Below, in pieces: positions 8,737-17,280 of a DNA stretch of 41,124 nt. The position numbers and the translations under genes were made by a program. The notes beneath the pieces were generated by a model. It had not been told where the DNA came from. It made no database searches and was given only the letters and a program-made list of their open reading frames with translations. Within the stretch, counting starts at the first letter, position 1; every line of letters starts with the position of its first letter. Source of the stretch: Bacteroidota bacterium. GTDB lineage: Bacteria > Bacteroidota > Bacteroidia > Flavobacteriales_D > JABDKJ01. The stretch is taken from assembly GCA_024279715.1 (NCBI GenBank), contig JAJRRH010000154.1, positions 1 to 41,124 of the forward strand, given 5' to 3'.

Positions 8737-9498
8737 TTATATCATGAATGAACCATTATTGATGTCGATAGATTGACCCGTCATAGAGGTTTGTCCACCA
8801 GAAAAAAGATAGGCTACGAAATTTGCAATTTCATCAGGCTGAGACATTTTTCCTAATGGCACGAAACCCATCTGCTCTTCAAAAGCTTGTTCATAAGGTT
8901 TGTTAGTAGCATCCGCAATGGCCTGAATACCTGCCTTAGCCATTTCTGTCTCTACCCATCCTGGCAATATGGCATTAACCAATATTTTACTTGAAGCAAA
9001 ATCTATAGCCAAGGCTTTGACTAGCCCATTGACTCCAGTCTTGGCAGTAATATATGCTGGGTAATTTGGCACAGCAAATCGTGATAAACAAGACCCTGTA
9101 ATCAATATATGCTTATACTCCTGTTTGGAGGATTTTAGAAATGGTAAGCATTCCATAATGGTATAGTATGGCCCTGATATATTGGTTTGAATTATCTCTT
9201 CCCACCGATCGTTATCACCATATACATTTGCACCACCGATACCCGCATTTGCAAATACCCCCACAAGATTATCTTCGTTATTAATATTATTTTGAAAAGC
9301 ATGTTGCAATTGCCTTTTGTTTCCAACATCCACACTTATGACTTTATGACCACTACCAGAAAGTAGCTCTTTGGTCTCCTCTAAGCTTTCTATTGTTCTC
9401 CCGACTAAAAAAACTTGATACCCTTCTTCCGCCAGCTTCACGGCTGCTGCTCTACCTATACCAGACCCAGCACCTGTTATTAATATGGATTTTTTCAT
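8737..9498 (-). CDS. short-chain dehydrogenase/reductase
   Basis: A 253-residue classical SDR. The cofactor motif TGAGSGIG is at 8-15, the NAG strand motif at 84-86, and the catalytic residues are N106, S136, Y149 and K153 (YITAK). The C-terminal signature 'SMTGQSIDINNGSFMI' is typical of the FabG-like branch. The arginine in GRT (R34) after the second strand suggests NADP(H). The substrate cannot be read from sequence. The frame runs open upstream to 9666, but ATG at 9498 gives the family N-terminus MKKSILITG, and a -7 box at 9512-9519 lies just before it, excluding the longer forms. It is divergent from the thioredoxin-like gene. Confidence 0.92.
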   Translation of the reverse strand: MKKSILITGAGSGIGRAAAVKLAEEGYQVFLVGRTIESLEETKELLSGSGHKVISVDVGNKRQLQHAFQNNINNEDNLVGVFANAGIGGANVYGDNDRWEEIIQTNISGPYYTIMECLPFLKSSKQEYKHILITGSCLSRFAVPNYPAYITAKTGVNGLVKALAIDFASSKILVNAILPGWVETEMAKAGIQAIADATNKPYEQAFEEQMGFVPLGKMSQPDEIANFVAYLFSGGQTSMTGQSIDINNGSFMI

Positions 9499-9511
9499 CA
9501 ATACTTTTTTA

Positions 9512-9519
9512 CAAATGTA
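9512..9519 (-). promoter_or_regulatory. -7 promoter box for the SDR gene
   Basis: The minus strand reads TACATTTG (TAnnTTTG), 13 bp before the ATG at 9498. It supports this start over upstream in-frame codons. Confidence 0.5.
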
Positions 9520-9566
9520 TTGAACTTTTAGCATCCTTACCCCATCCGATTCACACAAAATGAACT

Positions 9567-9574
9567 TATCTTTG
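9567..9574 (+). promoter_or_regulatory. -7 promoter box for the thioredoxin-like gene
   Basis: TATCTTTG matches TAnnTTTG and lies 12 bp before the ATG at 9587. It puts the in-frame ATG at 9560 upstream of the likely transcription start. Confidence 0.5.
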
Positions 9575-9586
9575 CAAAAAATAATT

Positions 9587-10144
9587 ATGGCATTAACCCC
9601 TACGACACAAATTGAACTTGGCTTTGTAGCCCCTTCTTTTTCATTACTAAACGTTGTAACAAACACATCTCAATCGTATGACTCGTTAAAGGGTAAAAAA
9701 GGCACGCTAGTGATGTTCATCTGCAATCATTGTCCATATGTCATTCATGTGCGACCAGAGTTGATACGATTAGCGAACGATTATATTCCCCAAGGCATTG
9801 GATTTATAGCCATTTCCTCCAATGACATAGAGGCTGTACCACAAGACTCTCCTGAAATGATGAGTAAACTTGCTAAGGATGAGCAATTTTCTTTTCCTTA
9901 CCTATATGATGAGAGACAATCTGTCGCCAAATCTTATGATGCTGCTTGCACACCTGACTTTGCATTATTTGATGCTTCAGATATTTGTGTGTATAGAGGA
10001 AGACTAGATGATTCTAGGCCAGGAAATGACATTGCCTTAAGTGGTAAAGATATGAGGCAAGCTTTGGATAATATAATTCACCAAAACCCGCAAGAAAAAA
10101 TACAATACCCAAGTCTTGGGTGCAATATAAAATGGAAAAAATGA
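9587..10144 (+). CDS. thioredoxin-family (AhpC/TSA-like redoxin) protein
   Basis: A 185-residue redoxin with CxxC at C46-C49 in the strongly conserved 'MFICNHCPYV' of this subfamily. The N-terminal 'LGFVAPSFSL' is the AhpC/TSA-type lead-in. A third Cys in 'AACTPDFALFD' precedes the cis-Pro region and fits a peroxiredoxin-like thioredoxin fold. No signal peptide, so cytoplasmic; it is probably a thiol oxidoreductase of unknown partner. The frame opens at 9560, but ATG at 9587 gives the family start and lies behind a -7 box. The nitroreductase gene overlaps its stop by ATGA, so the two are coupled and may share a redox role. Confidence 0.9.
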   Translation: MALTPTTQIELGFVAPSFSLLNVVTNTSQSYDSLKGKKGTLVMFICNHCPYVIHVRPELIRLANDYIPQGIGFIAISSNDIEAVPQDSPEMMSKLAKDEQFSFPYLYDERQSVAKSYDAACTPDFALFDASDICVYRGRLDDSRPGNDIALSGKDMRQALDNIIHQNPQEKIQYPSLGCNIKWKK

Positions 10145-10725
10145 GACACAATTTAAGTGAAATCAACAATATAATAAAAGACCGTAGAACAGTATATCCT
10201 GAGCAGTTTTCAGACAGGCAAGTTCACAAAGAAATTATCACTAATATCATTCAAAATGCGACATGGGCTCCTACTCATGGCATGACACAACCCTGGCAAT
10301 TTAAGGTATTCGTGAATGAAGGACTTCAAAAATTGGCTGATTTTCTTGGCAGCTTTTACAAAGCCAACGTGCCATCTGATATCTACAAGGAGATGAAATT
10401 TAAAAAATTATCTACACGACCTTTGCTTGCGCCTGCTGTCATCGCAGTAGGAATGAAGAGAGACCCAAAAAAAAGCATCCCCGAAATAGAAGAAATAGAG
10501 GCTGTGGCTTGTGCGATACAGAACATGTACCTTACAGCAACTGCATATGGCATAGGAGCGTTTTGGGCAAGCCCAAAAATAATCTACAACCCGAAGATTA
10601 ATGATTTCTTTGGTCTTGGAGAGAAAGATAAATTAATAGGACTCATCTTTTTGGGATACCCAAAGGATGAATGGCCTAAAGGACAAAGAAAACCAATCGA
10701 TCAATGTACTGAATGGGTTGGGTAA
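10141..10725 (+). CDS. nitroreductase-family protein
   Basis: A 194-residue FMN-dependent nitroreductase-like protein. The FMN-binding arginines are in 'KDRRTVYPEQFSDRQV', followed by 'NATWAPTHGMTQPWQFKVF' and the C-terminal 'GLIFLGYPK'. The central 'YGIGAFWASP' segment fits the family. The true substrate (quinone, nitro compound, flavin) is not visible. ATG at 10141 gives a 4-bp ATGA overlap with the redoxin gene; in-frame ATGs at 10120 and 10132 would overlap it more. A small membrane-protein gene follows after 12 bp. Confidence 0.9.
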   Translation: MRHNLSEINNIIKDRRTVYPEQFSDRQVHKEIITNIIQNATWAPTHGMTQPWQFKVFVNEGLQKLADFLGSFYKANVPSDIYKEMKFKKLSTRPLLAPAVIAVGMKRDPKKSIPEIEEIEAVACAIQNMYLTATAYGIGAFWASPKIIYNPKINDFFGLGEKDKLIGLIFLGYPKDEWPKGQRKPIDQCTEWVG

Positions 10726-10737
10726 TACAAAATATGT

Positions 10738-11097
10738 ATGAATAACGACCCGATGTATGAAGCGCTACTCAACTTTAATAATTATGAGGCGCACCCATCT
10801 GAAAATAGTTATACTGTGTTTCATTTTGCAAAAAAAGAAGCGGCTCTATATTTTGAAAACCTCTTGATTGAAAATGATGTTTTTTTTGAAAAAGATGAAA
10901 CAGGCAACCATCGAAAGAAATATCTCTTTGGTGTAAAAACCAGAGATTTTGAGAAGGTTAAACCATTGAATAACTTGACGAAAGGATTGTATCGAGAAAG
11001 AACGATTAAGAATAAATTTGCAGGAGTTTTCATCCTTGTTGTTACGGCAATCTTGATCATTCTAGCAATCATCGGTTTTATCATTTCCAATCTATAA
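10738..11097 (+). CDS. hypothetical protein with C-terminal membrane anchor
   Basis: A 119-residue protein not recognised as a named family. The soluble N-terminal part (about 1-90) looks like a compact alpha/beta module rich in charged residues ('FHFAKKEAALYFENLLIENDVFFEKDE'), reminiscent of small DUF2007-like signal-transduction domains. One membrane span at about 94-117 ends the protein, so it is probably tail-anchored in the inner membrane. It follows the nitroreductase by 12 bp and is probably the last gene of the redoxin operon. Confidence 0.8.
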   Translation: MNNDPMYEALLNFNNYEAHPSENSYTVFHFAKKEAALYFENLLIENDVFFEKDETGNHRKKYLFGVKTRDFEKVKPLNNLTKGLYRERTIKNKFAGVFILVVTAILIILAIIGFIISNL

Positions 11098-11168
11098 AAC
11101 AGTATAGCATCAATACTGAAACAATTTCAATACTTTTTCGTTAGACTAAATGGAAAATTTATTGAAAT

Positions 11169-12323
11169 ATGCAACTCTTCACACTCTATAGTAGAAATGC
11201 TATACTGGCTATTATTGCCTTCACAACTATCTTTACCTCGAACATAGCGAAGGCAACAGATCCGCCTACCAATCCTCCAACCTATACTGGATCAAAGGAC
11301 ACCACCACTGCCCTAGTGGTCTATGGAAGCATTATACAAAACTCGAATAGCTCTATAAGCAATGAAATGTACACCTACTTAGATTCTATTCTAGACTTAG
11401 AGTATGTTACCAATGAAACTATCGAAGAAATTGCTTTCTGCAAATCACTCTTCGAAAAAGACGAAAAGGAATTATCCGAAATATCTGATTCTCTTTTTCA
11501 ACTTGACAAGATTCCATTTGCAATGATCAACGAAGTAAATTACCAGTTGTCTAAAAGGGACGAGGACATACCAATGGCATTTACAATTCCTTATGATGAT
11601 TCTCCATATCCGGCAAACAGCATTTACCAGAGTTGGAATACCACTCGTGCGCATCCTTATTCACTGGATCTGTCCAAAAATGATTCTATTATTTCACTTC
11701 AACTGACAGATGAAAACAATTTTTGCGACTATCAATTTCCGTTAAGAGGAAGAAACATAGTAACTTCTAAATTCGGTTGGAGACAAGGGCGAAACCATAA
11801 TGGATACGATATTGACCTTGAAGTTTGGGATCCAGTCAGATCTTCATTTGCAGGTGTTGTACGGGTTTCTTCCACAGTGGGTCATTACGGACGACTAGTA
11901 GTAGTACGCCACTATAACGGACTTGAGACGTACTATGCACACCTTCACAGATTCAAAGTGAAGACCGGTGATGTAGTTGAAGCTGGTGACATCATCGGCT
12001 TGGGAGGTAGCTCCGGAAGATCTACCGGAAGTCACCTTCATTATGAAATAAGACACAAAGGAATACCGTTAGATCCAGGGCAGATTGTTGATTTCAAAGA
12101 AGAAAAACTAATTTCTGATAATATTGTTCTTAGCAAGACAAAATGGAGTTATGGAATTATCCAAAAAAGTGTTACCTTTCACCTCGTTAAAAGAGGAGAA
12201 TATTTACAAAAAATAGCCGATAAATATGGGCAGTCAATCGATACATTATGCGATTTAAATGGGATAAAAAGAAATTCAGTATTAAAGGTCGGACAGAAAC
12301 TACAAGTACTTCCTTCTCAATAA
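11169..12323 (+). CDS. M23-family peptidoglycan endopeptidase with LysM domain
   Basis: A 384-residue exported protein: signal peptide (about 1-29, ending IAKA), an undefined region with proline/threonine repeats and acidic helices (30-185), a peptidase M23 (LytM) domain at about 190-310, and a LysM peptidoglycan-binding domain at about 337-382. The zinc ligands H210 and D214 (HNGYD) and the HLH motif at 289-291 are intact, so it should be an active endopeptidase that cuts peptide cross-links, acting in the periplasm. The next gene, an outer-membrane barrel, starts inside its 3' end. Confidence 0.93.
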   Translation: MQLFTLYSRNAILAIIAFTTIFTSNIAKATDPPTNPPTYTGSKDTTTALVVYGSIIQNSNSSISNEMYTYLDSILDLEYVTNETIEEIAFCKSLFEKDEKELSEISDSLFQLDKIPFAMINEVNYQLSKRDEDIPMAFTIPYDDSPYPANSIYQSWNTTRAHPYSLDLSKNDSIISLQLTDENNFCDYQFPLRGRNIVTSKFGWRQGRNHNGYDIDLEVWDPVRSSFAGVVRVSSTVGHYGRLVVVRHYNGLETYYAHLHRFKVKTGDVVEAGDIIGLGGSSGRSTGSHLHYEIRHKGIPLDPGQIVDFKEEKLISDNIVLSKTKWSYGIIQKSVTFHLVKRGEYLQKIADKYGQSIDTLCDLNGIKRNSVLKVGQKLQVLPSQ

Positions 12324-13018
12324 GAACCCTGCTTGTTATAGTTTTCTTTAGTGCTGTCCAAAGTTCTTTTTCGCAAGACCTAGTCACTACGGTAGGCATT
12401 CAATATAAACCTATATTTTCAACAGATTACACTGGTGGAGGACTACAAACCACCATTGAAGACAATCTAAAAATGACCTTGGAATTACAAAGAGGTAGTT
12501 CCTTTGGGTTGATTATCCGCAAAGGAATGACGAAATCCATAAGTGTAGAAACAGGTATTAATTCTGTAACAAGAAGATTTGAATTAAATGTAGATGTTTT
12601 GGATACCAATTTTTCTAAAACTCTAAACTACAAACTGACCAATTACGAGATCCCTCTTCAAGGATTAGTATTCATTCAATTGGGCGAAAGATCATGGATA
12701 AATTCGTCCGTAGGCGTATCTCTTAGTTTTTTTCCAGGAGACCTTCTCACCACCAAACCATACTTCGCTGTACAAACCGCCCGATATCGCAGAATGCAGT
12801 TTGCCCTAATTGCGAATGTCGGTTACGAGTATAGAACAGAAAAAAGTGGCTATTGGTATATTGGCACTTCCTTCTACAATCCTTTTAGAGCTATCGCTCA
12901 ATCAGAAGGTCTATACAGCCCCTTTGGCAATGTCGAACAAAGAGCGAATATTGATATCAATGGCAACTATATCACTTTAGACTTCCGATACTTTTTTCAT
13001 GAAAAACCTGAGAAATAA
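12248..13018 (+). CDS. outer-membrane beta-barrel protein
   Basis: A 256-residue protein with a signal sequence (hydrophobic core about 27-40, SSFS before Q43) and then alternating amphipathic strands ending in the aromatic-terminated 'YITLDFRYFF'-like strand, typical of PF13568-like Bacteroidota porin-type barrels. The ATG at 12248 lies 76 bp inside the M23 gene and gives a long basic N-region (MRFKWDKKK onward). No ATG follows before the hydrophobic core, so either this start or a non-ATG start after the M23 stop is used. The function is unknown. Coupling with the M23/LysM gene suggests a cell-envelope role. Confidence 0.8.
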   Translation: MRFKWDKKKFSIKGRTETTSTSFSIRTLLVIVFFSAVQSSFSQDLVTTVGIQYKPIFSTDYTGGGLQTTIEDNLKMTLELQRGSSFGLIIRKGMTKSISVETGINSVTRRFELNVDVLDTNFSKTLNYKLTNYEIPLQGLVFIQLGERSWINSSVGVSLSFFPGDLLTTKPYFAVQTARYRRMQFALIANVGYEYRTEKSGYWYIGTSFYNPFRAIAQSEGLYSPFGNVEQRANIDINGNYITLDFRYFFHEKPEK

Positions 13019-13088
13019 TCAATTTCTGAGTTCATATTAATTTGTTCATTACTCTTTTTATTAGGCACATCTAAGCACGAGATTGGAT

Positions 13089-13096
13089 TAAATTTG
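13089..13096 (+). promoter_or_regulatory. -7 promoter box for the T9SS cargo gene
   Basis: TAAATTTG matches TAnnTTTG and lies 28 bp before the ATG at 13125. No matching -33 TTG is seen. Confidence 0.4.
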
Positions 13097-13124
13097 TAAT
13101 TCAAAACAAACACTCCTAATTACA

Positions 13125-15584
13125 ATGAGATTACTTTCAATTATTTTAGTATTCATAAGTATTAACTTCGCTTTATTCTCACAAGGTGAGACTTGCAATG
13201 AAGCTATGGAAATAACCATCAATAATACATATACAGCGGATGGACCTGCAACTGGTAACGGATGCTTCACTTGTGCGGGTACGGCAACCAATGCGGATTG
13301 GTATCAATTCACCCCCACGGCAGATGCAAGCATATCCATATCAAGTTGCATTAGTGGTCAAGATACACACTTCTATGTGTACACGGGAGATTGCGGCACT
13401 TTGACAGAGGTAGCTTCAAATGATGATAATGGATGTGGCGTAGGTACTAATTTTGCATCTTATGCAGAGCTGAACATAATAGCCGGCACCACATACTATA
13501 TCGAATGGACAGACCAATGGGCCAATGGATCCTTTGATTTTGTGATTGAAGAAATAGTGTGTCCTGCACCATCCAACCTTAGCTTCAGTAACATTACTGA
13601 CCAGTCGGTAGAAATAGACTGGACCTCAGCCAATATAGGCACTGACTTTGCACTCGAATATGGCGAGTTTGGATTCACCCAAGGTACAGGCACGATAATA
13701 ACAGGTGTACTTGGTACAGATGGTCCTTCCGTTCTGATTGAGGGACTTACGCCTGCCACAAGTTACGAATGTTATCTAACCGAAAACTGTGCTGGCGGTG
13801 CCGTCACTACCCAATCCATCAATTTTGAGACTTTTGTTGAACTGGCATCCAATGATCTTTGTGAAAATGCTATTGAGCTAACCTGCGGATTGAGCATTAC
13901 TAGTTCAAACATCAATGCCACGCTAGACACCAATGCGCCACAATGCGGACAGGTAGAAGTCGATGCAAATGGAATTTGGTATCACTTTACAGGAGAGGAA
14001 AGTTTTATCACCATCACGACATGTGCCCCAGTTGGATTTGATTCGCGATTGTCTGTTTATACCTCTGGAGATTCTTGCAACGACTTAGTGTGTGTCGTGG
14101 CGAATGACGATGACATAGATTGTACTAATTTTTCTTCTACTGTACATTTTACCGGGCAAACAGGTGTTGATTATTACGTATTGGTACATGGATTTGAAGG
14201 TTCTACAGGAGAGTTTACTATCAATTTAACATGTGAAGAACTCTGTTCACCTGTTCCGTCGAATGGAATGTGCGCCAATGCAACCCCAATTGACATTAGC
14301 GCAGATTGTGAGATGATTCCGGCTACGAATCAATGCGCTAGTTTTAATCTTATGAATCCAGAGTGTTCTCCTTTTCAAGAAACTCAGGATGTGTGGTACA
14401 CCTTCAACTCAGGGGATTCAGAAAGCGTAGGTATTACTGCCAATACTATTGATGCATCAGAGTTAGGGTTTTCAGTATATAGTGACTGTGGGGGTGAATC
14501 TATTATTTGCATTGAATCTTATGATGTCTTTACCGCATTTAGTGTTGAACCAAACACGGACTACTACATTCAGTTCTGGTCTCAATATGATGATGCAGGT
14601 AGTTTTGAATTCTGCCTTACTGACAATGTTTGTTCAGGTGCTTCCGATGTATCCGCATCAGTATCCGATACAGATGTTGTGATATCATGGACTTCAGCAA
14701 ATCCTGACCAAGCATTTATTGTAGAGTATGGAGAGGCTGGATTCATTCAAGGGAATGGATTCACAGTAACCGGTGTTTCTGGTACAGACGGACCTCCTGT
14801 CACTATCCCAGGATTGATGGATGACACACAATATGAATATTATATTACGGAAGCGTGTGAGTTTGGAGAATTTATTTCTGGCCCTCATACTTTTACTATT
14901 GGCAGTGTGCCTCCGATTAATGACGAGTGCGTTAATGCCACTGATATTCCTGATTGTATTTTCACAATTGATGGGACTACAATCAACGCCTCTGTTGCGC
15001 AAGTCCCTGAATGTAGCAGTGTCGCCTCCACCGCTCCTGGAGTATGGTATCATATTCCCCAAGCATTTGATCTTCTTACATATTCTGCCAGCACTTGTGA
15101 TAACGCAAGTTTTGACACAAAAATAAGTGTTTTTACTGGCTCTTGCGACAATCTAGTTTGCCTGGATGCCAATGACAATAGTGCTGCGTGTATAAATACG
15201 TCCTCATCTCAAATAATCTATAATACTTCAGAACCTGAAGTATGGATTCTTGTTCATGGCAATGCCTCTGAAACGGGAGATTTCACGCTTACTATGGATT
15301 GTACTGACGGAATTAATGAAATAGCAAACAGCCAAGAACTTGTTATTTCACCTAATCCAACATCAGGTAGTATTCGTATTGCATTTGATAATTCGAAATT
15401 CAATTCGGATATTACTGTTAAGATATTCAATACACTCGGACAAGAAGTATATAGTCAAAGTAAAATCAATCCTATGAATGGGTTAATTGATAATATCGAT
15501 CTGAATTTATTATCTAGCGGTCAATATTTCATAGCGCTTGGAGATAATAAAAACACAGTTCATGCTAAAATCACCATTGAATAG
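13125..15584 (+). CDS. T9SS type A cargo with fibronectin III and PPC-like domains
   Basis: An 819-residue secreted protein: signal peptide (1-20, FALFSQ), cysteine-rich beta domains of the pre-peptidase C-terminal type ('DWYQFTPTADASISISSC', 'GIWYHFTGEESFITITTC', 'DVWYTFNSGDSES', 'GVWYHIPQAFDLLTYSAS'), two fibronectin type III domains (about 146-235 and 505-590), and a C-terminal T9SS type A sorting domain (about 740-819: 'ISPNPTSGSI', then 'IKIFNTLGQEV'-like and 'LSSGQYFIAL' blocks). Exported by T9SS and held at or released from the surface; it may bind glycans or proteins as an adhesin. The two FnIII domains share 'TSAN..' and 'GTDGP..', a recent internal duplication. No peptidase domain is present. 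Confidence 0.93.
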   Translation: MRLLSIILVFISINFALFSQGETCNEAMEITINNTYTADGPATGNGCFTCAGTATNADWYQFTPTADASISISSCISGQDTHFYVYTGDCGTLTEVASNDDNGCGVGTNFASYAELNIIAGTTYYIEWTDQWANGSFDFVIEEIVCPAPSNLSFSNITDQSVEIDWTSANIGTDFALEYGEFGFTQGTGTIITGVLGTDGPSVLIEGLTPATSYECYLTENCAGGAVTTQSINFETFVELASNDLCENAIELTCGLSITSSNINATLDTNAPQCGQVEVDANGIWYHFTGEESFITITTCAPVGFDSRLSVYTSGDSCNDLVCVVANDDDIDCTNFSSTVHFTGQTGVDYYVLVHGFEGSTGEFTINLTCEELCSPVPSNGMCANATPIDISADCEMIPATNQCASFNLMNPECSPFQETQDVWYTFNSGDSESVGITANTIDASELGFSVYSDCGGESIICIESYDVFTAFSVEPNTDYYIQFWSQYDDAGSFEFCLTDNVCSGASDVSASVSDTDVVISWTSANPDQAFIVEYGEAGFIQGNGFTVTGVSGTDGPPVTIPGLMDDTQYEYYITEACEFGEFISGPHTFTIGSVPPINDECVNATDIPDCIFTIDGTTINASVAQVPECSSVASTAPGVWYHIPQAFDLLTYSASTCDNASFDTKISVFTGSCDNLVCLDANDNSAACINTSSSQIIYNTSEPEVWILVHGNASETGDFTLTMDCTDGINEIANSQELVISPNPTSGSIRIAFDNSKFNSDITVKIFNTLGQEVYSQSKINPMNGLIDNIDLNLLSSGQYFIALGDNKNTVHAKITIE

Positions 15585-15610
15585 ATCCTTTTTATTCTAG
15601 CAAGAAATCC

Positions 15611-15644
15611 ATAGCCGTATCCATTTTTGGTGCGGCTATTTTTT
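15611..15644 (+). terminator. rho-independent terminator after the T9SS cargo gene
   Basis: ATAGCCG (15611-15617) pairs with CGGCTAT (15633-15639), with CCA/TGG adding to the stem inside, and a run of six T follows. Confidence 0.88.
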
Positions 15645-15692
15645 GTTTATAAATTTAACTGGATGCAATAACTGTTCTAAAACAAAATTGGT

Positions 15693-15700
15693 TAATTTTG
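15693..15700 (+). promoter_or_regulatory. -7 promoter box for the DUF3127 gene
   Basis: TAATTTTG matches TAnnTTTG, 36 bp before the ATG at 15737. It overlaps the upstream in-frame TTG codon (15698), which is therefore not the start. Confidence 0.5.
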
Positions 15701-15736
15701 CACTCAATAATTTTAGTTACAAAAACATTCTACACT

Positions 15737-16102
15737 ATGTATTCAATTAATGGAAAAATAAAAGTTTTGGGCGAAGTTGCTCAAATCACTGATACATTCA
15801 AAAAGAGAGAAGTGGTACTTACTCTAGACTCTGGTCAATACCCACAACATATTTCATTTCAAATGGTTCAAGACAATTGCAACCTCGTAGATGGCATGGC
15901 TGTAGGAGAAGAAGTGAAATTTCATTTTGATATCAGAGGTAGAGAATGGACATCACCATCTGGAGAAGTAAAATACTTCAACTCTTTAAATGTTTGGAGA
16001 GCGGAGAAAGTTACTGCTGCTGCACCTGCACCTAGTGCGCCTGCTCCAGCGACCAGTGATGCTCCTCCATTGCCAGTGGAAGAAGACGATTTACCATTCT
16101 AG
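15737..16102 (+). CDS. DUF3127 OB-fold protein with SSB-like acidic tail
   Basis: A 121-residue protein of the Bacteroidota family DUF3127, a predicted OB-fold single-strand nucleic-acid binder ('MYSINGKIKVLGEVAQITDTF' start; central 'VKFHFDIRGREWTSPSGEVKYFNSLNVWRAEKV'). A low-complexity Ala/Pro/Ser linker (about 97-112) leads to a C-terminus ending EEDDLPF, close to the DDxPF tip that SSB proteins use to bind partner proteins. ATG at 15737 follows a -7 box. The stop shares the palindrome CTAG with the convergent permease gene. Molecular function is inferred, not known. Confidence 0.88.
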   Translation: MYSINGKIKVLGEVAQITDTFKKREVVLTLDSGQYPQHISFQMVQDNCNLVDGMAVGEEVKFHFDIRGREWTSPSGEVKYFNSLNVWRAEKVTAAAPAPSAPAPATSDAPPLPVEEDDLPF

Positions 16103-17280
16103 TCAACCGTACGCACATCATATATATCTCTCAATCGATTGCCGATAAGCATGAAGGAGAGAACCATAACCATGATACATAGACCAGGGATCACCGCTAA
16201 ATACGCTAGGTCTGTGGTGATAAATGGATAGTGGTCTTTGATCATCATGCCCCATGAAGGCATTGGTATCTGTGTGCCTATACCTAAGAAGCTAAGGCCT
16301 GCCTCAATGAGAATAGCAGAAGCGAAATTTGCTGCTGAAATGACTATTACTGGTCCAATAATATTGGGGAGAATATGTTTGGATATTATTCTATACTCCG
16401 AGTAACCGAGGGCTTTACCAGCCTCTACATAATCTAATTCTCGTGTGCTAATCACCTGTCCACGTACTACCCGTGCTACCTCTACCCACATAGTCAGTCC
16501 TACAGCAATAAACACTTGTACAAACCCTTTTCCCATCACAAGAGTAATAGCTATGACCATCAACAATGTCGGAATTGACCAAATCACATTTACAAACCAC
16601 ATTATCACATTGTCTATCCACCCTCGATAATACCCAGCAACTGCCCCCAAAGTAACTCCTATTACCAAGGATATCAATACAGAGATAAATCCAACAGACA
16701 ATGAAAATATTACCCCTCCCATCAATCGACTCAAAAGATCTCTTCCAAAAGTGTCTGTCCCTAAATAATAGGTTCTTCGTTCGATATTACGAAGCACATC
16801 ATTGTTAATTTCCGCAGAAGACATTCTAACGTCAGTTCCATCAATCGATACAAAACTTGCTGCATCATTAATGAATTGATAAGTGCTATCCACCATTGGG
16901 TACAAAACATCTGCGACCAACAAATTCTTTTCTTCGACTTCATCTAATGGCAAGAAAAACAATCTATCGCCTTCGATTCTATAATTCTGAATAGCAATTT
17001 CTCTGTACTCTCCCTCAGTCCCTCCAAAGAAAAGTCCCCCCAAAAGAGTACTGCTTTCTAATTTTTGGTTCTTCCGTACTTTTAGAATAGATACAGAATA
17101 CCCTGGTTTTTTCTTAGCCAAGACCAAGTTTTGCTTATTGGCATTTCTTGTGCCATCTGGTCGAATATATCCGCCCAAGACAGAAATCACTAATGCCATC
17201 ATTAGAATCACTAATCCAATGCGGGATCGGCTATCTTTCCATAATCGCGAGAAAAAACTTTTTTGTTCTGTCGTACTCAT
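16099..17280 (-). CDS. OppC/DppC-type ABC transporter permease
   Basis: A 393-residue inner-membrane permease of the dipeptide/oligopeptide ABC family. One N-terminal span (about 21-37) is followed by a periplasmic insert of about 130 residues (40-170), then the core that begins with the family hallmark 'YYLGTDTFGRDLLSRLM' (about 171-187). The EAA loop, which docks the ATPase, is at 286-306 (EAGKALGYSEYRIISKH). The typical OppC is nearer 300 residues; the insert is usual only in some lineages. OppB, ATPases and a binding protein are absent here, so its partners must be encoded elsewhere. It overlaps the glycosyltransferase gene by ATGA. Confidence 0.92.
   Translation of the reverse strand: MSTTEQKSFFSRLWKDSRSRIGLVILMMALVISVLGGYIRPDGTRNANKQNLVLAKKKPGYSVSILKVRKNQKLESSTLLGGLFFGGTEGEYREIAIQNYRIEGDRLFFLPLDEVEEKNLLVADVLYPMVDSTYQFINDAASFVSIDGTDVRMSSAEINNDVLRNIERRTYYLGTDTFGRDLLSRLMGGVIFSLSVGFISVLISLVIGVTLGAVAGYYRGWIDNVIMWFVNVIWSIPTLLMVIAITLVMGKGFVQVFIAVGLTMWVEVARVVRGQVISTRELDYVEAGKALGYSEYRIISKHILPNIIGPVIVISAANFASAILIEAGLSFLGIGTQIPMPSWGMMIKDHYPFITTDLAYLAVIPGLCIMVMVLSFMLIGNRLRDIYDVRTVD

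Noticed and set aside
9499-9666. Long N-terminal extension of the SDR
   Set aside because: The upstream 56 residues have no family match and cross the promoter and start of the divergent redoxin gene.
11100-11118. Stem CAGTAT / ATACTG between the small membrane-protein gene and the M23 gene
   Set aside because: Six base pairs with no T-tract, too weak to call a terminator.
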